DNA from: Pannonibacter indicus
GTDB taxonomy: Bacteria > Pseudomonadota > Alphaproteobacteria > Rhizobiales > Stappiaceae
DNA: 64,000 nucleotides
Direction: 5' to 3'
Assembly (NCBI RefSeq): GCF_001418225.1
Contig: NZ_LIPT01000008.1
Location: 1 to 64,000 of the forward strand
Shown piece after piece: positions 28,717 to 36,927 of this stretch (position 1 is the first letter of the stretch; every line of letters begins with the position of its first letter). Both the position numbers and the translations under genes were made by a program. The notes beneath the pieces were generated by a model. The model was given only the letters and a program-made list of their open reading frames with translations, ran no database searches and was not told the DNA's origin.

Positions 28717-29546
28717 GCCAGACCGCCGCCCCCGCCATCAGCCGCCCGCCCCTGCCCGCCCGGCGCCCCTGGACGGCCGCACGCATCACCGGCCATGTGC
28801 TCATGGCCTTCTGGATCGTCAGCGGCATTGGTCTCGCCCTTTACCTCGGCCAGAACCTTTTCAGCACCTTCGCCAGCCAGTATCTGCCCAAATATGTCAC
28901 CGGCGCGGTGGTGACGCTGAAGCTGACCATCTACTCCTTCCTCATTGGCGCCGCGCTTTCCGTGCCGCTGGCTCTGGCCTGTTCCGCAAAGAACTCAGCC
29001 GTCCGTTCGCTCGGCAATGCCTATGTCTATTTCTTCCGCGGCACCCCGCTGCTGGCGCAGGTCTTCCTGATCTATTACGGCCTTGGCTCCTTCCGCAGCG
29101 CCCTGGATAGTCTTGGCCTGTGGTGGTTCTTCCGTGACGCCTGGAACTGCGTGCTCCTGACCTTCGCGCTCAACACCGCCGCCTATCAGGCTGAGATCCT
29201 GCGCGGCGCCGTCCAGTCCATGCCAAAGGGCCAGTGGGAGGGCGCCTTCTCGCTCGGGCTGCCGCGCGGCATCACCTTCTTCAAGGTCATTCTGCCGCAA
29301 GCGCTTATCGTGGCCCTGCGCCCCTATGGCAACGAGATCATCCTGCTGCTCAAGGGTTCCGCAATTTCCTCCATCGTCACCATCTACGACATCATGGGCG
29401 AGGCAAACCGGGCGTTTTCGCGCAGTTTCGACTTTCAGGCCTATATCTGGGCGGCGGTTGCCTATCTCATCGCGGTGGAACTCATCCGCCGCGCCTGGGA
29501 CCTGATGGAGCGGCGCCTGACCCGCCATCTGCGCCGCAACGCCTGA
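28713..29546 (+). CDS. Polar amino-acid ABC transporter permease (HisM type)
   Basis: 277 residues with a proline-rich cytoplasmic N-terminus, then membrane helices. It has FFRGTPLLAQVFLIYYGLG, the EAA loop around GAFSLGLPRGITFFKVILPQ, and KGSAISSIVTIYDIMGEA typical of HisM/ArtM permeases. No gene for the ATP-binding subunit follows; the next gene is an unrelated dehydrogenase. The importer must therefore borrow an ATPase encoded elsewhere, or that gene was lost. Confidence 0.9.
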   Translation: MSQTAAPAISRPPLPARRPWTAARITGHVLMAFWIVSGIGLALYLGQNLFSTFASQYLPKYVTGAVVTLKLTIYSFLIGAALSVPLALACSAKNSAVRSLGNAYVYFFRGTPLLAQVFLIYYGLGSFRSALDSLGLWWFFRDAWNCVLLTFALNTAAYQAEILRGAVQSMPKGQWEGAFSLGLPRGITFFKVILPQALIVALRPYGNEIILLLKGSAISSIVTIYDIMGEANRAFSRSFDFQAYIWAAVAYLIAVELIRRAWDLMERRLTRHLRRNA

Positions 29547-29554
29547 CGTCATGC

Positions 29555-29649
29555 CAAGACATTGAGAGGCTGACGCACCACGCCTTGATATCGCTCAGCA
29601 CCGCACGGGCTTGACCAGCTCTCAATGAAGCAAGCGCATTGAGAGCTGG
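29555..29649 (-). repeat. Structured interspersed repeat, copy A
   Basis: Read on the minus strand, a 13-bp perfect hairpin (CCAGCTCTCAATG with CATTGAGAGCTGG; arms 29637-29649 and 29615-29627; nine-base loop with a GCTTG core) is followed by about 60 bases that align with the copy at 30.6 kb, ending in CAAGGC pairing with GTCTTG. It lies between the permease gene and the dehydrogenase gene. Confidence 0.7.
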
Positions 29650-29719
29650 TATTATCCGTTGCACCCGGCGCGCGGCTGTGCGAGCAAAACGCAACAATCC
29701 GCTTACCGGGAGTTCTGGC

Positions 29720-30601
29720 ATGGCAAAAGTTGCATTCATTGGTCTGGGCGTCATGGGCTATCCCATGGCCGGTTACCTTGCCTCGCGCGGCGGCCACGAG
29801 GTCACCGTCTATAACCGCACCGCAGCCAAGGCAGACAAGTGGGTGGCTGAGCACGGCGGCAAGTCTGCCGCCACTCCCCGTGAGGCCGCAGAAGACTGCG
29901 ACTTCGTTCTCGCCTGCGTCGGCAATGATGGCGACCTGCGCGCCGTAACCACCGGCCCGGATGGCGCCTTCCACGGCATGAAGAAGGGCGCCATCTTTAT
30001 CGACCACACCACCGCCTCCGCAGAAGTGGCGCGCGAACTTCACGCTGCTGCCAAGGCAGCAGGCTGCGGATTTGTCGATGCCCCCGTTTCCGGCGGTCAG
30101 GCGGGCGCGGAGAAGGGTATTCTCACCGTCATGTGCGGTGGTGAGGAGGCAGACTTCAACGCCGCCAAGCCCGTCATCGAGTGCTTTGCCAGGTTCGTGG
30201 GCCTGATTGGCGCACCGGGTGCCGGCCAGCTCACCAAGATGGTCAACCAGATCTGCATCGCCGGTCTGGTGCAGGGCCTTGCCGAAGCCATCCACTTCGC
30301 CAAGAAAGCAGACCTTGACATTCCGGCCGTCATCGCCGCCATCCGGGGCGGTGCGGCCCAGTCCTGGCAGATGGAAAACCGCTGGGAGACGATGCTGAAC
30401 GGCAAGTTCGACTTCGGCTTTGCCGTGGACTGGATGCGCAAAGATCTCGGCATCGTGCTCGACACCGCACGTGAGACAGGCGCCCGCTTGCCCGTCACCG
30501 CGCTGGTGGATCAGTTCTACGGCGAAGTGCAGGACATGGGCGGCAACCGCTGGGACACCTCCAGCCTCATCGCCCGGCTGGAGAAGTCCGGGAAGGCGTA
30601 A
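29720..30601 (+). CDS. 3-hydroxyisobutyrate dehydrogenase family NAD(P)-dependent oxidoreductase
   Basis: 293 residues from the ATG at 29720, where the dinucleotide-binding start MAKVAFIGLGVMGYPMAGYL begins. An upstream in-frame start would lie in the repeat element. Family motifs are FVDAPVSGGQAGAEKGILTVMCGG and the catalytic Lys in GAGQLTKMVNQ (about residue 173). Enzymes of this group oxidise beta-hydroxyacids or reduce semialdehydes such as tartronate or succinate semialdehyde. The substrate cannot be decided. The gene stands alone and is flanked by two inverted repeat copies. Confidence 0.88.
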   Translation: MAKVAFIGLGVMGYPMAGYLASRGGHEVTVYNRTAAKADKWVAEHGGKSAATPREAAEDCDFVLACVGNDGDLRAVTTGPDGAFHGMKKGAIFIDHTTASAEVARELHAAAKAAGCGFVDAPVSGGQAGAEKGILTVMCGGEEADFNAAKPVIECFARFVGLIGAPGAGQLTKMVNQICIAGLVQGLAEAIHFAKKADLDIPAVIAAIRGGAAQSWQMENRWETMLNGKFDFGFAVDWMRKDLGIVLDTARETGARLPVTALVDQFYGEVQDMGGNRWDTSSLIARLEKSGKA

Positions 30602-30608
30602 GTCCAAT

Positions 30609-30698
30609 GCTCGATGGGCTTGGCTCATCGAGCGCCGGTTAAGACGTGCGGCGCTTGAGCATGTTCAAGGCGTGATGCGTCAGCATCTCAGAGCCTTG
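30609..30698 (+). repeat. Structured interspersed repeat, copy B
   Basis: Starts eight bases after the dehydrogenase stop. The first hairpin is GCTCGATG with CATCGAGC (arms 30609-30616, 30626-30633; loop GGCTTGGCT). The second structure is CAAGGC (30666-30671) with GCCTTG (30693-30698) around GATGC/GCATC. It shares the core GGCGTGATGCGTCAG with the other copies and is in the opposite orientation to copy A. Confidence 0.7.
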
Positions 30699-30750
30699 AT
30701 ATAAATCCTTGCAAGGGCCAGACTTTGCGCCGCTCTGGGGCCGCCGCCTT

Positions 30751-31143
30751 TCACCCCGCCGGCCCCAGAACCAGCCGCACGGCTTGAAGCGCTGCGGCCA
30801 GCACCAGAAACAGCCCGCAGAGCCGCGCCGAGTACCAGGCCTTTTCCAGAAGCTCATCGCGCATCGCCGTCGCTATGAGAGGCAGTGCAACCGCCTTGGC
30901 CGGGCGGTCTTCGGGGGCCAGCAGCATCCACACTTCGGTATCCTCGACCCGCCTCCGGTGATGGTAGGTCAGGCCATACCACGCCATGACCAGCCCGGTG
31001 ATGCCACAGCCCAGCGCACCGAAGGTGAAGCAGTAGGGTGGATGCGAGGCCGTGCCCATCATCACCATCAGGATGGCGAGACCGCAAAAGCCCCAGGCCC
31101 GCGTCACGGAAATACGGGCAAGCTTGGTAATCCGCTCCATCAT
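30751..31143 (-). CDS. Hypothetical membrane protein
   Basis: 130 residues from the double ATG near 31143 (MMERITKLARIS), which a GGAGGG motif precedes closely. There are three hydrophobic segments: about WGFCGLAILMVMMG, FGALGCGITGLVMAWYGL, and LCGLFLVLAAALQAVRLVLG near the C-terminus. Between the second and third lies a charged cytoplasmic stretch (HHRRRVEDTEVWMLL). I do not recognise the family. It follows the terminator of the cytochrome b gene, so it probably has its own promoter. Confidence 0.6.
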   Translation of the reverse strand: MMERITKLARISVTRAWGFCGLAILMVMMGTASHPPYCFTFGALGCGITGLVMAWYGLTYHHRRRVEDTEVWMLLAPEDRPAKAVALPLIATAMRDELLEKAWYSARLCGLFLVLAAALQAVRLVLGPAG

Positions 31144-31246
31144 CCCTCCCGGCATGACACAGAGGCCAGAGCCAACACGGAACATCAGCGATGGTGGCAG
31201 ATACGCATCATTCTGCCAAACGGAATAGGCGGCTGGCCGCCATGAC

Positions 31247-31277
31247 AAAGGCCGGACGGGCTACCCGTCCGGCCTTT
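31247..31277 (-). terminator. Terminator after the cytochrome b gene
   Basis: Perfect 14-bp stem with the three-base loop CTA (arms 31247-31260 and 31264-31277), 20 bases after the cytochrome b stop and upstream of the membrane-protein gene. Confidence 0.8.
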
Positions 31278-31297
31278 TCTAGTGCATGTCATTCGCC

Positions 31298-31864
31298 TTA
31301 TGGCTCCCGGCGCTTGCGGCCGGTAATCATGGCTTTCACAAGGTTTTCCCGGTGCTCCCAGGAGGCGAAAACCACACCTGCCACGTGAAGCCCCACCAGA
31401 ACCAGCGCCAGTGTGGCAAGGGTTTCATGCACTTCCTTCACCCAGCGCACACCCCACCACATGTCCGTGGTCTGCATGTAGCCCGTGGTGCAGATGCCCG
31501 CGATGGTCAGGATCAGCGCAATCACCATCATGCCGCCTGCAGGATTGTGGCCGATGTAGCGCTTTGCCCGCCCCTTGAGACTGTCCAGCAAAAAACCGGC
31601 AACCGTAGCAGGGCGATAGATGAAGTCACGGAAGCGGGCGTGACGGCTGCCGAAAAGCCCCCAAAGAACACGCGCGGCGATCAGGCCGCCAATCACATAG
31701 CCAACCGGCTCGTGCACCCATTGCACTTCATCGCCGGTCAGCCAGGCCGTTGCAAAAAGTCCCACCAGAGACCAGTGGAACAGGCGGACGAACGGGTCCC
31801 AGACCCGGACGGTCTCCTCCGGCGCCGTTGCGCCGGAGGATAGGGAGGAATGTGGCGTGTGCAT
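31298..31864 (-). CDS. Cytochrome b561-type (Ni/Fe-hydrogenase b-type) membrane protein
   Basis: 188 residues with four membrane helices and candidate heme-ligand His residues: VRLFHWSLVGLF in helix 1, WVHEPVGYVIGGL, and KEVHETLATLALVLVGLHVAG in helix 4. The pattern matches the cytochrome b/b6 domain family found with hydrogenases, formate dehydrogenases and periplasmic cytochromes. Its start overlaps the stop of the PepSY gene upstream (ATGA). The electron donor is unknown. Neighbouring PepSY and two-component genes suggest regulated expression. Confidence 0.88.
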   Translation of the reverse strand: MHTPHSSLSSGATAPEETVRVWDPFVRLFHWSLVGLFATAWLTGDEVQWVHEPVGYVIGGLIAARVLWGLFGSRHARFRDFIYRPATVAGFLLDSLKGRAKRYIGHNPAGGMMVIALILTIAGICTTGYMQTTDMWWGVRWVKEVHETLATLALVLVGLHVAGVVFASWEHRENLVKAMITGRKRREP

Positions 31865-32142
31865 CAGTTGTCCCCGCCACGCTTCAGTATCTCGCCCGTC
31901 ACCGGATGAACATAGAGTTCGGCACGCTTGCCGTCCTTGTCCATGGCGTAGACTTCATAGACGCCATCTTCTTCACCCACTTCGCGCACCTTGTAACCTT
32001 CAGCAGTAAACTTGGCGGCCACCTGCTCGACGGTCATCCACTGATCACGCGGCGCATCAACGTTGAACTTGTTTTCGGAGGCATGAGCTGCCCCGGTCAG
32101 GGCGCCAAGGGCGATGAGGGTGGCGATTGCAAACTTGCGCAT
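31864..32142 (-). CDS. Periplasmic PepSY-domain protein, coupled to cytochrome b gene
   Basis: 92 residues from the ATG at 32142 (MRKFAIATLIALGALTGAAHA signal peptide). An earlier in-frame ATG would add hydrophilic residues in front of the signal. The mature part is one PepSY domain: WMTVEQVAAKFTAEGYKVREV, VYEVYAMDKDGKRAELYVHP and TGEILKRGG. PepSY domains are small periplasmic modules with proposed inhibitory or ligand-binding roles. The next gene encodes the cytochrome b and overlaps its stop. Confidence 0.85.
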   Translation of the reverse strand: MRKFAIATLIALGALTGAAHASENKFNVDAPRDQWMTVEQVAAKFTAEGYKVREVGEEDGVYEVYAMDKDGKRAELYVHPVTGEILKRGGDN

Positions 32143-32273
32143 GTCAGTCTCCTGTTTCATGTCTGCGGCGGCACGCTGGCGTCCGGTGAGACGCAATCTG
32201 GCACACCCCTCCTGACAGCTGCCCTCCGGCCTTTGTCAGTGAATTGTCAGAGAAGAAACGCTAGTCTTCCGCC

Positions 32274-32627
32274 ATGTTCACTTCATCCATCTCTCACAGG
32301 AAATCCAAAGCTGCCGGCCGCGCCTTGCAGGCAACTCTCCTGTGCGCTGGCCTTGCTGCCGCATGTCTAGCGACCTCGCAGGTGCACGCAGACGAAGATG
32401 CTCAGAAGCGGGCTGAACAGGCCCTTCGGGACGACAAGGCCCTTCCGCTTGCAGAGATCCTGAAGCGAGTGTCGCCGGTGCTGGACGGGAAAGTGATCGG
32501 CATCGAGTTCGAAGAAGACGATGACCGGTTCGTCTACGAGTTCAAGGTACTCTCTGCAAAGGGCAAGATCCGCGAAATGGTGATTGACGCCCGCAGCGGA
32601 GAAATCCTCAAGGAGGAAGACGACTGA
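32274..32627 (+). CDS. Periplasmic PepSY-domain protein, first gene of a two-component operon
   Basis: 117 residues with a Lys/Arg-rich start and hydrophobic signal (TLLCAGLAAACLATSQVHA, cleavage near residue 40). The PepSY domain reads LAEILKRVSPVLDGKVIGIE, EFKVLSAKGKIREMVIDARS and GEILKEEDD. The response-regulator gene starts directly after its stop codon. It may sense or restrain the kinase in the periplasm, as small periplasmic partners do for other PhoQ-like or FeuQ-like kinases. That role is inference. Confidence 0.82.
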   Translation: MFTSSISHRKSKAAGRALQATLLCAGLAAACLATSQVHADEDAQKRAEQALRDDKALPLAEILKRVSPVLDGKVIGIEFEEDDDRFVYEFKVLSAKGKIREMVIDARSGEILKEEDD

Positions 32628-33290
32628 ATGCGTGTCTTGCTCGTGGAGGACGAACCGCGCATCCGCGCCAACGTGAAAGCGGCCCTTGAGGCATCGGGCT
32701 TCCGGGTGGAAGAAGCCAGTGACGGCGAAACTGCCTGGTTCATGGGTGACACCGAGGCCTGGGATCTCATCATCCTCGATCTCGGCCTGCCGGGCATGGA
32801 TGGGCTTGCGGTGCTCAAGCGCTGGCGGGCAGCGGGCCTCGCAACACCCATCCTGGTGCTTACGGCAAGAGGCTCCTGGTCCGAGCGGGTGGAGGGCATC
32901 GACCCAGGCGCTGACGACTATTTGCCGAAGCCTTTCCGGATGGAGGAACTCACCGCTCGCGTGCGGGCCCTCATCCGCCGGTCGGCAGGTATCGCCTCAC
33001 CGGTCATCGAAGCAGGCGCGCTGACACTCGACACCCGGCAGATGCGTGTCAGCCGCGATGGTGTGCCGGTCTCCCTCACACCGCTGGAATATCGTCTCAC
33101 AGCCTATCTGCTGCACCACAAGGGGCGTGTCGTGCCGCCTGCCGAGCTGCTGGAGCACCTTTACGGCGATGATGACGCTCGTGACTTCAATGCACTGGAG
33201 GCCGTCATCACACGCCTGCGCAAAAAGCTGGGGCCCGATGCCATCGAAACCCGGCGCGGCTTCGGCTACATGGCAGGAGATGGCGCGTGA
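32628..33290 (+). CDS. OmpR/PhoB-family response regulator
   Basis: 220 residues: a receiver domain with acidic residues VEDEP, the phospho-acceptor Asp51 in DLIILDLGLPGMDG and the Lys of DDYLPKPFRMEEL, followed by a winged-helix DNA-binding domain ending VITRLRKKLGPDAIETRRGFGYM. The gene begins at the base after the PepSY stop and its end overlaps the kinase start (GTGA). Likely targets are this operon and the divergent PepSY-cytochrome b pair. Confidence 0.93.
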   Translation: MRVLLVEDEPRIRANVKAALEASGFRVEEASDGETAWFMGDTEAWDLIILDLGLPGMDGLAVLKRWRAAGLATPILVLTARGSWSERVEGIDPGADDYLPKPFRMEELTARVRALIRRSAGIASPVIEAGALTLDTRQMRVSRDGVPVSLTPLEYRLTAYLLHHKGRVVPPAELLEHLYGDDDARDFNALEAVITRLRKKLGPDAIETRRGFGYMAGDGA

Positions 33291-34666
33291 TCCGTTCCGG
33301 CTCCCTGCGCATCCGCCTTCTTGCAGCTGGTGCCGTTTCCACCTGCCTTGCCCTTGCCCTCGCCGGTTTCGGCCTCACCCAGCTTTTCTCCCGGCATGTG
33401 GAACAAAGGGTCGAGGCGGAACTGACTGGGATTCTCGATCAGCTTGCGGCGGGCCTCGAGAAAGACCCCGCCACCGGCCAGCTTGTGATTCAATCCCCTC
33501 AGGCCAGCAGCCGCTTCAATCAACCACTCTCCGGCCTCTACTGGCAGATCACGTCGCCAGAAGGCAACCTGCGCTCCCGCTCGCTCTGGGACGGCTGGCT
33601 GGACCTTCCGGAGGATGGCGTCACGGATGGCCATCTGCACAAGCACGAGGCCGGAGGCCCTGATGGAGCGCCGCTGCTTGTGCTGGATCGTCAGATCGTT
33701 CTGCCCGAACGCCTTGGCAGCGAGCCGGTCCGCATATCGGTCGCCGTCGTCAGCAGCGAAGTATCCGATGCCGCCTATTCCTTCGCCCTCGGTATGCTGC
33801 CCTACATGCTGCTTCTGGCTGCTGTTTTGACGGCAGCTTCAGCCCTTCAGGTCACGGTTGGCCTGTCTCCCCTCAAAGGCATCCGCAGCCGCCTGTCGCA
33901 GATCCGGGCTAATCCGCAGGCACGCATTGGCTCCACCTTTCCCGACGAATTGAAGCCGGTCGCCGCAGCCATTGACGACCTGCTGTCGGCCCGCGAGGAC
34001 CAGATCGTCCGGGCCCGCAGCCGTGCCGCAGATCTGGCCCATTGCCTCAAGACACCATTGCAGGTTCTTATGGGGGACGTGGAGCGCCTGCGCACTGCTG
34101 GAGAGCGCGAAATCGCAGACGAAATCGAACAGGTCGCAGCCGCCATGCGCCGTCATGTGGAGCGTGAACTCGCACGCGCACGGCTCAACCTTTCCGGTCA
34201 TGCGCTCACCCCGGATGTGGCCCGTATTATCAGCCAGATCACCCGCGTCATGGAGCGCACACCCTCAGGCACCGCCCTGAACTGGCGAGTGGAAACGCCC
34301 CCCTCCCTTGCTGCCGCGGTTGATCCTGATGACCTTGCCGAAGCCCTCGGAAATCTCGTTGAAAATGCTGTCCGCTATGCCCACTCCAGCATCCGGATCA
34401 CGGCCCATGCCGAAGCGGATTGTGTCCGGATATCGGTCGAGGATGACGGCCCTGGCATGACAGAAAGACAGATCAGGCATTGCCTCGTGCGCGGCAACAG
34501 GCTGGACGAAGAAGATACCAGTCCGCTCGCCAATCTCGGGCTCGGACTGTCTATCGTGCAGGAGATTGCCGTATCTTCCGGAGGCAGGCTGGAACTTGCC
34601 GCCCACCCTTCAGGTGGCCTCTGTGCCAGCTTGCTGCTGCGTCCTGCAGCTGTTCCGCCCTCATGA
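33287..34666 (+). CDS. Membrane sensor histidine kinase
   Basis: 459 residues, PhoQ/FeuQ-like architecture: TM1 at about 8-30, periplasmic sensor of about 130 residues, TM2 at about 168-190, a HAMP-like linker, then the dimerisation helix with His252 in RAADLAHCLKTPLQVL. The catalytic domain has LGNLVENAVRYA (N box), VEDDGPGM (G1) and NLGLGLSIV (G2). The start overlaps the response-regulator stop by four bases. Signal unknown. Confidence 0.92.
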   Translation: MIRSGSLRIRLLAAGAVSTCLALALAGFGLTQLFSRHVEQRVEAELTGILDQLAAGLEKDPATGQLVIQSPQASSRFNQPLSGLYWQITSPEGNLRSRSLWDGWLDLPEDGVTDGHLHKHEAGGPDGAPLLVLDRQIVLPERLGSEPVRISVAVVSSEVSDAAYSFALGMLPYMLLLAAVLTAASALQVTVGLSPLKGIRSRLSQIRANPQARIGSTFPDELKPVAAAIDDLLSAREDQIVRARSRAADLAHCLKTPLQVLMGDVERLRTAGEREIADEIEQVAAAMRRHVERELARARLNLSGHALTPDVARIISQITRVMERTPSGTALNWRVETPPSLAAAVDPDDLAEALGNLVENAVRYAHSSIRITAHAEADCVRISVEDDGPGMTERQIRHCLVRGNRLDEEDTSPLANLGLGLSIVQEIAVSSGGRLELAAHPSGGLCASLLLRPAAVPPS

Positions 34667-34714
34667 TCACTCCTCCCTCTTGCTACCTTTCCGGAAAAAC
34701 CTTACCTCCCCGCC

Positions 34715-36796
34715 ATGACACAGACACTTCCCCCGCGCGCCGAAGCGCGCCCCCTCACCCTCGAAGCTCACGGCATCACCCGCCAGGACGAATACGCCTG
34801 GCTGAGGGCGGAAAACTGGCAGGACGTGATGCGTGATCCGTCCGTGCTGGCGCCGGACATCCGCGCCTATCTTGAGGCGGAAAACGCCTATCTGGAAACG
34901 GTCATGGCGCCCACGAAAGAACTTCAGGACAAGCTCTTTGCCGAGATGAAGGGCCGGATCAAGGAAGACGACAATTCCGTGCCGATGCCGGACGGCCCGT
35001 TCGAATATGGCGTCAGCTACGTCACCGGTGGCCAGCATCCGCGCCTTGTGCGCACGCCTCTTGGCGGCGGCGCGCAGGAGATCCTCGTCGATGGCGACAA
35101 GGAAGCCGAAGGCAAGGCCTATTTCCGCATGGCCGGTGCCATGCATTCCCCCGCCCATGACCGGCTGGCCTGGGCCTTTGACGACAAGGGCTCGGAGTTC
35201 TTCACCCTGCTCATCCGCGACCTCACCACCGGCAAGGACCTGCCCACCCGGATCGAGGATACCGCTGGCAGCGGAGTTTTCTCCGCCTGCGGGCGCTATC
35301 TCTTCTACGTGCGCCTTGACGCAAACCACCGCCCGTCAAAACTGTTCCGCCATGAGATCGGCACGGATCCGGCTGCTGACGTGCTGGTTTACGAAGAAGA
35401 AGACGCTGGCTTTTTCATGGGCGTCGGCAAGACGCAGTCGGACAGCCATATCCTGATCGACATCCACGACCACGAAACCTCGGAAGTCCACGTCATCCCG
35501 GCAGACCAGCCGCTCGCTGCTCCGCGCCTCATCGCGGCCCGCGACAGGGGCATCGAATATTCGGTCGAGGAGAACGGCGGCACCTTCTACATTCTCACCA
35601 ATGCGGATGATGCCGAGGACTTCAAGATCGTCACCGCTCCGGTGGAGACGCCCGGCCGGGAGAACTGGCGCGACTTCATCCCGCATGAGGCTGGCCGGCT
35701 GATCCTGTCGCACACGCTCTACAAGGACTTCATGGTGCGGCTGGAGCGGGCCGAGGGCCTGCCGCGCATCATCATCCACCGGCTGGCGGATCACCTCGAA
35801 CACCCGATTGCCTTTGCCGAGGAAGCCTATTCTCTGGGCCTTGCCGATGGCTACGAGTTCGACACGAACATCATCCGCTTCACCTACTCGTCCATGACGA
35901 CGCCCGCGCGGGTCTATGACTATGACGTGGAAACGCGCCAGCGCACCCTGCGCAAGGAGCAGGAAGTGCCCTCCGGCCACAATCCGGATGACTACATCAC
36001 CCGCCGCCTGATGGCGCCTGCTCCAGACGGCGAACTGGTGCCGGTGTCGATCCTCTACCGCAAGGACACGCCGCTTGATGGCTCAGCGCCCTGCCTGCTC
36101 TATGGCTACGGCTCCTATGGCATCTCCATCCCGGCCAGCTTCAGCACCACCAGCCTGTCGCTGGTGGACCGGGGCTTCGTCTATGCCATCGCCCACATCC
36201 GCGGCGGCAAGGACAAGGGCTACGCCTGGTACAAGAAGGGCCGCCGCGAGTTCAAGACCAACACCTTCACCGATTTCATCGCCGCAGCGGTGCATCTGGT
36301 GAAGGAGGGCTTCACCGCCCATGACCGCATCGTCGCGCAGGGTGGTTCTGCCGGTGGCATGCTGATGGGCGCGGTCGCCAATATGGCGCCGGAGAAGTTC
36401 GCCGGCATCATCGCCGAAGTGCCCTTCGTCGATGTGCTGAACACGATGCTTGACGACACCTTGCCCCTCACTCCGCCGGAATGGCCGGAGTGGGGTAACC
36501 CCATTGCCTCGCGCGAGGCCTATGACCTGATCGCTTCCTACTCGCCCTATGACAATGTGGCGGCGAAGGACTATCCGGCCATCCTCGCCGTTGGCGGCCT
36601 CACTGACCCGCGTGTCACCTATTGGGAACCGGCCAAGTGGGTCGCACGCCTGCGCGAGCGCAAGACCGGTGACAGCCTGCTGATGCTGAAGACCAACATG
36701 GACGCCGGCCACGGCGGTGCTTCTGGCCGCTTCGACCGCCTCAAGGAAGTCGCCCTCGTCCAGTCCTTCGCTCTGATGCTGACCGGCAAGGCCTGA
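34715..36796 (+). CDS. ptrB: Oligopeptidase B / S9 prolyl-oligopeptidase family peptidase
   Basis: 693 residues, cytoplasmic, with an N-terminal beta-propeller (about residues 1-410) and a C-terminal alpha/beta hydrolase domain. The catalytic triad is visible as Ser545 in QGGSAGGML, Asp631 in GLTDPRVTYWEPAKW and His666 in DAGHGGASGR. The length and motifs fit oligopeptidase B, which cleaves short peptides after Arg or Lys. It may complete breakdown of peptides imported by the Opp system, but is not in that operon. A hairpin follows its stop. Confidence 0.93.
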   Translation: MTQTLPPRAEARPLTLEAHGITRQDEYAWLRAENWQDVMRDPSVLAPDIRAYLEAENAYLETVMAPTKELQDKLFAEMKGRIKEDDNSVPMPDGPFEYGVSYVTGGQHPRLVRTPLGGGAQEILVDGDKEAEGKAYFRMAGAMHSPAHDRLAWAFDDKGSEFFTLLIRDLTTGKDLPTRIEDTAGSGVFSACGRYLFYVRLDANHRPSKLFRHEIGTDPAADVLVYEEEDAGFFMGVGKTQSDSHILIDIHDHETSEVHVIPADQPLAAPRLIAARDRGIEYSVEENGGTFYILTNADDAEDFKIVTAPVETPGRENWRDFIPHEAGRLILSHTLYKDFMVRLERAEGLPRIIIHRLADHLEHPIAFAEEAYSLGLADGYEFDTNIIRFTYSSMTTPARVYDYDVETRQRTLRKEQEVPSGHNPDDYITRRLMAPAPDGELVPVSILYRKDTPLDGSAPCLLYGYGSYGISIPASFSTTSLSLVDRGFVYAIAHIRGGKDKGYAWYKKGRREFKTNTFTDFIAAAVHLVKEGFTAHDRIVAQGGSAGGMLMGAVANMAPEKFAGIIAEVPFVDVLNTMLDDTLPLTPPEWPEWGNPIASREAYDLIASYSPYDNVAAKDYPAILAVGGLTDPRVTYWEPAKWVARLRERKTGDSLLMLKTNMDAGHGGASGRFDRLKEVALVQSFALMLTGKA

Positions 36797-36809
36797 AGAA
36801 ACATCCGCG

Positions 36810-36834
36810 CCGCCCCGGTCAACCACCGGGGCGG
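36810..36834 (+). terminator. Hairpin terminator after the S9 peptidase gene
   Basis: Perfect 10-bp stem CCGCCCCGGT with ACCGGGGCGG and a five-base loop, 13 bases past the stop. No T run follows, so it may act with Rho or only stabilise the mRNA. Confidence 0.6.
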
Positions 36835-36927
36835 TGCCAATTGCCCCTGAAACCTTTCGTCCTCAAACGTGTTTCAGGCCGAATTTACCGGACGGGGCAG
36901 GCATAGTGCGGGTTCTGCTGGCCCCCC

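Noticed and set aside
34836-34851. CGTGATGCGT match to the interspersed repeat core
   Set aside because: Lies within conserved codons of the S9 peptidase and the match breaks after ten bases; probably chance.
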